Part shown: piece by piece, positions 1 through 5,166 of the stretch
Numbering within the stretch: the first letter of the stretch is position 1
Layout of the letters: each line of letters opens with the position of its first letter
Assembly: GCA_009881125.1 (NCBI GenBank)
Contig: WXFH01000206.1
Coordinates: 1 to 7,441, forward strand
Direction of reading: 5' to 3'
Source: Acidaminobacter sp.
Lineage (GTDB): Bacteria > Bacillota_A > Clostridia > Peptostreptococcales > Acidaminobacteraceae
Length of the DNA: 7,441 nucleotides
The notes under the pieces: generated by a model
The model's database searches: none
Seen by the model: only the letters and a program-made list of their open reading frames with translations
What the model was told of the DNA's origin: nothing
Made by a program: the position numbers and the translations under genes

Positions 1-9
1 CATCAAACC

Positions 10-1971
10 CTAACTCACGACCGCGCTGACACGCCTTGCCTTTACTTTCTGAATTAGAATCAATGCAATTAAGATTCCAAATCCAACCGCATCCTGATAA
101 ACGTTTTCGGTAATCAGCATCACGGCGCCAACAAGGGCCAGCCCTCTGAACAAAATGTTGAGCTTTGCCAACAGGAAGCCTTCCGCCGCAATACCTATCA
201 GGAAAACGCCAATGACTGCAGTTAAAGTGACGCGAAGTGCCACCAGCGGCGATGTATCAATCAACAGTAAAGCCGTATTGAAAACGAACATGTATGGGAC
301 TATGAATCCCGCTAAGGAAAGTTTGACTGACTGCAGCCCGGTCTTCATTGGATCTCCGCCGGAAATGCCGGCTGCCGCAAAAGACGCAAGCGCCACCGGA
401 GGCGTGATATTTGCGAACATAGCGAAATAGAAAACAAACATGTGCGCAGCGAGGTCAGGCACACCAAGCTGAACCAGAGCCGGCGCAGCCATTGTAGCCG
501 TAATCAGGTAGGCAGGAATGGACGGGAGTCCCATGCCCAGAATCATGCAGGTCACCATAGTCAATACCAGCGTTGCCAGAAGATTTGTGCTGCCAAGCTG
601 GATAATGGCATTCGCCATATTTAAGCCAAAGCCAGTCAAGCTCACAACCGCAATAATTATGCCTACGACCGCACAAGCGACTGCAACGGAGACTACAGAA
701 CGCGTGCCCTCTTCAAAGGCGTCAAGAATATCTTTGACACTCATCCTGGTTTCAGGTCGGAACATGCTGACCACAATGGTGACGACTATAGTGCAGAATG
801 CTCCAAAGATGACGGTTGTCCCACTAAAGAGAAGCATATAGAGGAGGAACACTATTGGGAGCAGCAAGTGACCACGGACCTTCATGACGTCTTTCACTCT
901 CGGCAGATCCGCTTTTGGGATCCCCATCAACTGATCCTTTGAAGCCCGGAGCTGCACCTGAACGAGTATGCCAAGGTAGTATAAGAGCGCCGGAATTGCG
1001 GCACTGACTACAATAACGCTGTATCGGACACCCAGCATTTCGGCCATAATGAACGCAGCCGCACCCATGATTGGCGGCAAAAGCTGTCCGCCTACAGACG
1101 AAGACGCTTCAACTGCGCCTGCAAATTCCTTTGTATAGCCGGTTTTCTTCATAAGCGGAATTGTAAACGCACCCGTCGTAACGACATTGGCCACAGCGGA
1201 TCCGTTGATACTTCCCAGAAAACCGCTGGCAATAACCGCTACTTTTGCAGGACCACCTTTTGTATGCCCGGCAAGTGCAAGGGCTATGTCATTGAAAAAC
1301 TGGCCCATTCCGGATTTGTTCATAATGGCGCCAAAGAGAATAAACAGGAATATGTAGCTCGCTGCGACATTGACAGAAGTGCCGTAAATGCCTTCGGTGT
1401 TAATGAACGCATGATTGACCAGATTTGCCCAGGTATAACCGCGATGCATAAAGATGCTTGGCATGGATTGCCCAAACAAGCCGTAGGCCAGAAACAGACC
1501 GCTCAAAATGACCAGCGGCAGCCCGGAAATCCGTCTGGAAGCCTCCATGACCAGAAGTATAAGCATGGTCCCCATGATGACATCCATGGTGTTCGGCATA
1601 CCCATTCGGTTTATAAAGCCGGCATAGTCGGTCCAAATATAAACCACTACCGCCATGGACAAAACAGAAAACACATAATCATACCAGGCCATCTTTGATC
1701 TGCTGGATTTTTTCGTAGCCGGATACAGCACAAAGGCCATGACCAACATCATGCCCACGTGGAGCGAACGGTGCAGGTGCGTCGCAGGATAACCTATGAA
1801 CGAAGTAATAAAATGATAAAGTGCTATGCCGATGGCGACCCAATACACTAATTTCTCAAAGGACTTATTTCCAAACTTTCTTGTTTTCGACTCTTTGTCA
1901 AATTTCTCGAGCAAATTTGTTTGAAGTTCCTCTACTTGACCATCTATATGAGTCAGCGATTCACTAGCCAT
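10..1971 (-). CDS. TRAP transporter fused permease (DctQ-like 4TM plus DctM-like 12TM), TAXI type
   Basis: Membrane component of a tripartite ATP-independent periplasmic (TRAP) transporter, which takes substrate from the extracytoplasmic binding protein and imports it using an ion gradient. The 653-residue product is almost wholly hydrophobic after a charged ~40-residue cytoplasmic N-terminus. A DctQ-like small-subunit segment (about 41-165) is followed by a DctM-like large subunit (about 195-640). Conserved-looking DctM motifs are NGSAVANVVTTG (256-267), GGQLLPPIMG (294-303), GMGLPSIPAY (479-488) and the run AHMFVFYF to NITPPVALA (509-529). Fusion of both subunits is the usual form in TAXI-type systems. 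The start was placed at the ATG at 1971 because AAAAAGGAGG lies 8 bases upstream. The frame stays open to 2091, but those extra residues lie inside the preceding gene and have no ribosome site. It overlaps the DUF1850 gene by 19 bp, implying coupled translation. The substrate is unknown. The stop is TAG at 12-10. Confidence 0.95.
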   Translation of the reverse strand: MASESLTHIDGQVEELQTNLLEKFDKESKTRKFGNKSFEKLVYWVAIGIALYHFITSFIGYPATHLHRSLHVGMMLVMAFVLYPATKKSSRSKMAWYDYVFSVLSMAVVVYIWTDYAGFINRMGMPNTMDVIMGTMLILLVMEASRRISGLPLVILSGLFLAYGLFGQSMPSIFMHRGYTWANLVNHAFINTEGIYGTSVNVAASYIFLFILFGAIMNKSGMGQFFNDIALALAGHTKGGPAKVAVIASGFLGSINGSAVANVVTTGAFTIPLMKKTGYTKEFAGAVEASSSVGGQLLPPIMGAAAFIMAEMLGVRYSVIVVSAAIPALLYYLGILVQVQLRASKDQLMGIPKADLPRVKDVMKVRGHLLLPIVFLLYMLLFSGTTVIFGAFCTIVVTIVVSMFRPETRMSVKDILDAFEEGTRSVVSVAVACAVVGIIIAVVSLTGFGLNMANAIIQLGSTNLLATLVLTMVTCMILGMGLPSIPAYLITATMAAPALVQLGVPDLAAHMFVFYFAMFANITPPVALASFAAAGISGGDPMKTGLQSVKLSLAGFIVPYMFVFNTALLLIDTSPLVALRVTLTAVIGVFLIGIAAEGFLLAKLNILFRGLALVGAVMLITENVYQDAVGFGILIALILIQKVKARRVSAVVS

Positions 1972-2519
1972 GTATTCAACCTCCTTTTTACTTCCAGTTT
2001 TAAGGGTTGATGATGGGGCAAATCCGGCCCGGATGCGACCTTTTGCCCATTCAAAACAATCGAGGATAGTGCGGTGTTGGAATGGATCCAAGAAATGTAT
2101 TCAAACCGTTCGTCAAGATCACGCATGACTACGATCCCATTTTCGACAGAGGTAATCCCTTTATTCTCCGGTATACCGGCCCCAAAGCCGGCTACATGAA
2201 TTTCAACCAACAAGAGCCCGTGATCTGCTTGAATCCTGTAACGCTCATTCCACGGAATGTGTTCAAAGGAATGAATCCAGTTATACTCAAGCACATCACC
2301 CGCTTCCACAGGGAGTGTTGCAAATTTTTCGCCTGTCTGCTGGTTATATATGATGAGTACAGGCTGATTGAGATAGAGTAAGGCTCCAATCAAAAGCAGC
2401 AGTGAGACTATCGCACCAAGGATGATCAAGCCCTTGCGATGCAAGGAAGTCAGGTGTGACTTCCCTGCATCGGACTCGATCGACCATACTATTGCATTAC
2501 TTGATTCCTTGTTCTTCAT
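1953..2519 (-). CDS. DUF1850 family membrane-anchored protein of a TAXI-TRAP operon
   Basis: A 188-residue protein with a charged N-terminus (1-29), one strong hydrophobic segment (about 30-51) and a predicted extracytoplasmic domain of about 135 residues. The domain carries WIHSFEHIPWNERYRI (81-96) and a glycine-rich GFGAGIPENKG (111-121), the HS...P..E and GFGAG.P pattern I associate with DUF1850. Proteins of this family commonly lie between the TAXI binding protein and the fused permease, as here. Their biochemical role is not established to my knowledge; a helper in binding-protein docking or permease assembly is only a guess. The start overlaps the binding-protein gene by 23 bp and the end overlaps the permease by 19 bp, so translation is probably coupled. 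The ribosome site is weak: GGGAG about 12 bases before the ATG. This fits reinitiation after the upstream gene. Confidence 0.88.
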   Translation of the reverse strand: MKNKESSNAIVWSIESDAGKSHLTSLHRKGLIILGAIVSLLLLIGALLYLNQPVLIIYNQQTGEKFATLPVEAGDVLEYNWIHSFEHIPWNERYRIQADHGLLLVEIHVAGFGAGIPENKGITSVENGIVVMRDLDERFEYISWIHSNTALSSIVLNGQKVASGPDLPHHQPLKLEVKRRLNTWLVNR

Positions 2520-3516
2520 AATATTTCAGCGCTCCCGGGTGGAAAGGAATATCGACGCCGATGTGTGAGTTTTCAAGGGAGATATGTTCCGCAGCGGTTG
2601 CGTGAGAAGCCTTGATATCATCAATATTTTCAAAGATGCCTTTTGTCAGATCGTAGACCACTTCATCCGGAAGATCCTTTGACACCAGCATGATGTTGCG
2701 CACGGTTGCTGTTGTGACGTCAGAAGACGTTCCGTAAACATCGGCAGGTATTGTCGCTTCGACAAAGAACGGATATTTTTCAATCAGATTTTTAAGGCCT
2801 TCGCCTTCAATAGGAACGACGACGATATTAGCCGCAGTGCCCAGCTCCATAACGGTTGCATTCGGAATGCCGCTGGTGACAAAGACAGCATCCACTTGAT
2901 TGTTCTTCATTTGATCAATGGCTTCGCCATAGTTTAAGTAATCCACTTTGCTGTCTTCATAAGTCATGCCATGAGCTTCATACATCATTCTTGCGTTGAG
3001 TTCAACGCCTGAGTTTGGCGCGCCAACACCGACACGCTTTCCTTTCAGGTCTTCGAACTTCGTAATACCGGTCTTATCGGTTGTGATCAGCTGAACGTAG
3101 TTTGGATAAAGTCCCATCAGGCATCTGAGGTCTTCCGCGGCAGGCTTGCCTTCAAAAGCGCCAAACGCGCCATAGGCTTGGGCTACAGAGTCTGACATAG
3201 TAATCGCGAGCTCTGCGCCGCCGGTCAATATTAAGTTAATATTTTCAACCGATGCCCCAGTGGACTGTACAGAGGACTTGTACTCCAGCTTGTTTTGGAA
3301 GACGCTTGAAAACGCGCCGCCAATTGGATAATACAATCCGCTGGTTGGGCCAGTCGCAACTGTGACGAAATATTGACTGCGGTCGAGTTCAGTGGTTTCG
3401 GCAGCAGGCTGCTCTGTTGTCGCCGGAGCTGCAGCCTCGTTGCCGCTGCATCCAGCCAGGAGTGAAGCAGAAAGAAGAACAAGGGATAAGATCAAAGACC
3501 ATTTTTTCATTGACAT
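2497..3516 (-). CDS. TAXI-family TRAP transporter solute-binding lipoprotein
   Basis: Extracytoplasmic receptor that captures the substrate and delivers it to the fused TRAP permease. The 339-residue product has a short basic n-region, a hydrophobic core and the lipobox LLAGC with the modified cysteine at residue 23, so it should be lipid-anchored as in Gram-positive bacteria. An Ala/Thr/Glu/Pro-rich linker (about 24-45) precedes the binding domain. TAXI-type hallmarks are FVTVATGPTSGLYYPIGGAF (50-69), STGASVENINLILTGGAELAI (85-105), DLKGKRVGVGAPNSGVELNA (156-175) and PFHPGALKYYEEQG near the C-terminus. Length and architecture match full-length family members. The ATG at 3516 is chosen over the ATG two codons later because GGGAGG ends 8 bases before it. 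It is the first gene of the operon and lies about 28 bases after the predicted sigma-54 transcription start. The ligand is unknown; characterised TAXI systems include glutamate/2-oxoglutarate transport, but nothing here shows that substrate. Confidence 0.95.
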   Translation of the reverse strand: MSMKKWSLILSLVLLSASLLAGCSGNEAAAPATTEQPAAETTELDRSQYFVTVATGPTSGLYYPIGGAFSSVFQNKLEYKSSVQSTGASVENINLILTGGAELAITMSDSVAQAYGAFGAFEGKPAAEDLRCLMGLYPNYVQLITTDKTGITKFEDLKGKRVGVGAPNSGVELNARMMYEAHGMTYEDSKVDYLNYGEAIDQMKNNQVDAVFVTSGIPNATVMELGTAANIVVVPIEGEGLKNLIEKYPFFVEATIPADVYGTSSDVTTATVRNIMLVSKDLPDEVVYDLTKGIFENIDDIKASHATAAEHISLENSHIGVDIPFHPGALKYYEEQGIK

Positions 3517-3524
3517 TCAATACG

Positions 3525-3530
3525 CCTCCC
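3525..3530 (-). promoter_or_regulatory. Ribosome binding site of the TAXI binding-protein gene
   Basis: GGGAGG on the minus strand, 8 bases before the ATG at 3516-3514 and 14 before the second in-frame ATG at 3510. The spacing selects the first ATG. Confidence 0.8.
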
Positions 3531-3553
3531 AATTTTCTTGATGCACTCTTAAT

Positions 3554-3571
3554 TCGCAAGTGTCATGCCAA
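3554..3571 (-). promoter_or_regulatory. Sigma-54 (-24/-12) promoter of the TAXI-TRAP operon
   Basis: Read on the minus strand, the sequence is TTGGCATGACACTTGCGA. It matches the sigma-54 consensus TGGCAC-N5-TTGC at all but one fixed base (T for C at the end of the -24 box). The invariant GG (3569-3568) and GC (3557-3556) are exactly 10 bases apart, as RpoN promoters require. The predicted transcription start is near 3544, giving a leader of about 28 bases with the ribosome site well placed. No convincing -35/-10 pair competes in this interval. The gene just upstream encodes a sigma-54-dependent activator, so the promoter and its probable regulator are neighbours. The call is from sequence; use in vivo is inferred. 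Confidence 0.85.
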
Positions 3572-3624
3572 GTGCTTGCGTTCAAAATAATAAAATCAAT
3601 TCTTCACTATTTTTTCCAGAATCC

Positions 3625-3635
3625 TTGCCCTGCAA
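3625..3635. promoter_or_regulatory. Candidate promoter-proximal activator dyad
   Basis: The perfect short inverted repeat TTGC-CCT-GCAA is centred about 86 bases upstream of the predicted sigma-54 start, within the range used by enhancer-binding proteins. At 11 bp in AT-rich DNA it could arise by chance, so it is only a candidate. Confidence 0.25.
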
Positions 3636-3676
3636 TACTTTCAATGATTTCAAAGCAATGTCAAGTTTAAAAGAAT

Positions 3677-3708
3677 CTTATGAAGCTTATGAATAAGGCA
3701 ATAATTGC
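3677..3708. promoter_or_regulatory. Candidate upstream activator site cluster for the NtrC-type regulator
   Basis: Three ordered elements abut one another on the plus strand: the near-tandem repeat CTTATGAAG/CTTATGAAT (3677-3694), the inverted repeat CTTAT-GA-ATAAG (3686-3697) and the inverted repeat GCAAT-A-ATTGC (3698-3708). The cluster lies about 133-164 bases upstream of the predicted sigma-54 start, a typical distance for NtrC-family enhancer sites. It is the densest dyad structure between the terminator and the promoter. That the neighbouring regulator binds here is inference from position and symmetry alone. Confidence 0.4.
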
Positions 3709-3720
3709 ACTAAAAGCCAT

Positions 3721-3763
3721 CAAAAAAAGCGGCAAAAAATGCCGCATGGTATTTTTTGCCGCT
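3721..3763 (-). terminator. Rho-independent terminator after the two-component operon
   Basis: A perfect 13-bp inverted repeat (AGCGGCAAAAAAT at 3728-3740 and its complement at 3751-3763) encloses a 10-base loop. On the minus strand the stem is followed directly by seven T residues. It starts 18 bases after the response-regulator stop codon. The plus-strand side lacks a comparable T-run, so it should work mainly in the minus direction. It separates the regulator transcript from the TAXI operon, consistent with the latter having its own promoter. A second GCCGC inside the loop (3741-3745) allows a competing, smaller hairpin. Confidence 0.92.
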
Positions 3764-3780
3764 CTTTCAACGGCTAAGAA

Positions 3781-5166
3781 TCATTCTTTATCGTTCAATC
3801 CATAATCATTGATTTTATTTCTGAGTCCGCGTTCACTGATCCCGAGCATCGCTGCAGTTGCTTTTTTATGCCCTTTGTTTAAAACAAGTGCCGCGCTGAT
3901 CAGTTTTCGTTCCGCTTCCTGGAGCGTCAGCCCCACCAGGCTTTCTGTGCCCAGACGCGCTCCGAGCGCCAGGTCCAGGGTGTCTGTGACGTCGAGTTTG
4001 TTGGATCTGACTTCAATCGGCAGATTTTCCACCTCTATGACCTCTTCTCTGGCCAGCAGGACAGCGCATTCAATGATATTGGACAGTTCCCTGACGTTTC
4101 CGGGATAATCATAATTCAACAGGCAGGTTTCGGCCTCCTTGGAAAATCCCCTGACCGTCTTCCCCATTTCCGAATTGTACTGTCTCAGGAAATGCCGGAA
4201 TAGCAGCGGCAGATCCTGTCTTCGTTCCCTGAGGGGCGGCAGGTTGATCTCAATGACATTCAGCCTGAAATACAGGTCCTGCCTGAACCTGCCGGATTCC
4301 ACCATTTTCTTGAGGTCCTGATGTGTCGCTGCAATGACCCGAATGTTTAATTTTACCTTCTGATGCCCGCCCAGTGGCGTGTATTCCTTCTGCTGAAGCA
4401 CGCGCAACAGTTTGGCCTGTAAAGAGAACGGCATGTCGCCTATTTCGTCCAAAAAAATTGTACCTTGGTTGGCGTATTCGAATTTTCCCGTTTTATCAGC
4501 CACCGCGCCCGTAAAGGTACCTTTTTTGTGTCCAAAAAGCTCCTCTTCCAGCAGCGTCTCAGGAATCGCGGCGCAGTTGATTTCCACAAAGTTGCCCTGC
4601 CGGCGCTTCCCGGCGTCATGGATGGCTTTCGCCACGAGCTCCTTGCCCGTACCGCTTTCTCCGCTGATCACCACGCTGGAGTCCACGTCCTTCAGTTTAT
4701 CGATCAGTTCAAATACTCTCTTCATGGCAGAACTTTGGCCGATGATTCCCTGATACACAAACCGAGCATCCGGCGCTCCGCCATAATCGACAGTCTCTCG
4801 TGATTTGCGAAACTCAAGGGCCTGAACAACGGATTCCTCCAGCACATCCAAATTGAGCGGCTTGGTCAGATAGGTAAAGGCGCCTTTTTTGATGGCATCC
4901 ACCGAAGAGACAATCGAACCGAAGGCCGTCATAATAATGACCTGAATGGATGCGTCAATTTTTTTGATCTCGTTCAGGACGTCAATCCCGTCAACCAAGC
5001 CAATTTTCAGGTCCAGCAGGACCACATGAAAGCTCTCCCGCTGAATCATCGAGAGACCGAGGGCAGGGTTTACAGTGGATTTGACTTCATACTTGTCCTC
5101 CAATAAGAAACACAGCGATGAGCAGATGTCCGCTTCGTCATCAATGATCAGGATCTTCTCTTTCAA
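3781..5166 (-). CDS. NtrC-family sigma-54-dependent response regulator
   Basis: Cytoplasmic transcription activator of 461 residues with the full three-domain layout. The receiver domain (about 3-117) has the acidic pair D9-D10, phosphoacceptor D52, T80 and K102. The AAA+ domain (about 139-370) has Walker A GESGTGKE (169-176), Walker B with D240-E241, RVIAATHQDL (276-285), the arginine-finger region GRFRQDLYFRLN (292-303) and YPGNVREL (354-361). A Fis-type helix-turn-helix lies at about 414-457. The sigma-54 contact loop reads GTFTGA (216-221) rather than the canonical GAFTGA. The start codon is TTG: TTGA at 5166-5163 is both this start and the kinase stop, and GGGAG lies 9 bases upstream. 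That overlap pairs it with the kinase. Its likely target is the adjacent TAXI operon, which has a sigma-54 promoter. It ends 18 bases before a terminator. Confidence 0.96.
   Translation of the reverse strand: MKEKILIIDDEADICSSLCFLLEDKYEVKSTVNPALGLSMIQRESFHVVLLDLKIGLVDGIDVLNEIKKIDASIQVIIMTAFGSIVSSVDAIKKGAFTYLTKPLNLDVLEESVVQALEFRKSRETVDYGGAPDARFVYQGIIGQSSAMKRVFELIDKLKDVDSSVVISGESGTGKELVAKAIHDAGKRRQGNFVEINCAAIPETLLEEELFGHKKGTFTGAVADKTGKFEYANQGTIFLDEIGDMPFSLQAKLLRVLQQKEYTPLGGHQKVKLNIRVIAATHQDLKKMVESGRFRQDLYFRLNVIEINLPPLRERRQDLPLLFRHFLRQYNSEMGKTVRGFSKEAETCLLNYDYPGNVRELSNIIECAVLLAREEVIEVENLPIEVRSNKLDVTDTLDLALGARLGTESLVGLTLQEAERKLISAALVLNKGHKKATAAMLGISERGLRNKINDYGLNDKE

Noticed and set aside
1..3. 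ATG on the minus strand at 3-1, six bases after the permease stop, possibly the start of a further operon gene.
   Set aside because: Only the start triplet is in the window and no clear ribosome site precedes it, so a gene cannot be supported.
1264..1698. Plus-strand open frame of 144 codons opposite the permease.
   Set aside because: Composition is that of an antisense shadow of a membrane-protein gene, and the minus strand reads as a conserved TRAP permease.
1972..2091. Forty extra N-terminal residues for the permease from an upstream in-frame ATG at 2091.
   Set aside because: They lie within the DUF1850 coding region, have no ribosome site and do not look like a transporter. The ATG at 1971 has a near-perfect site.
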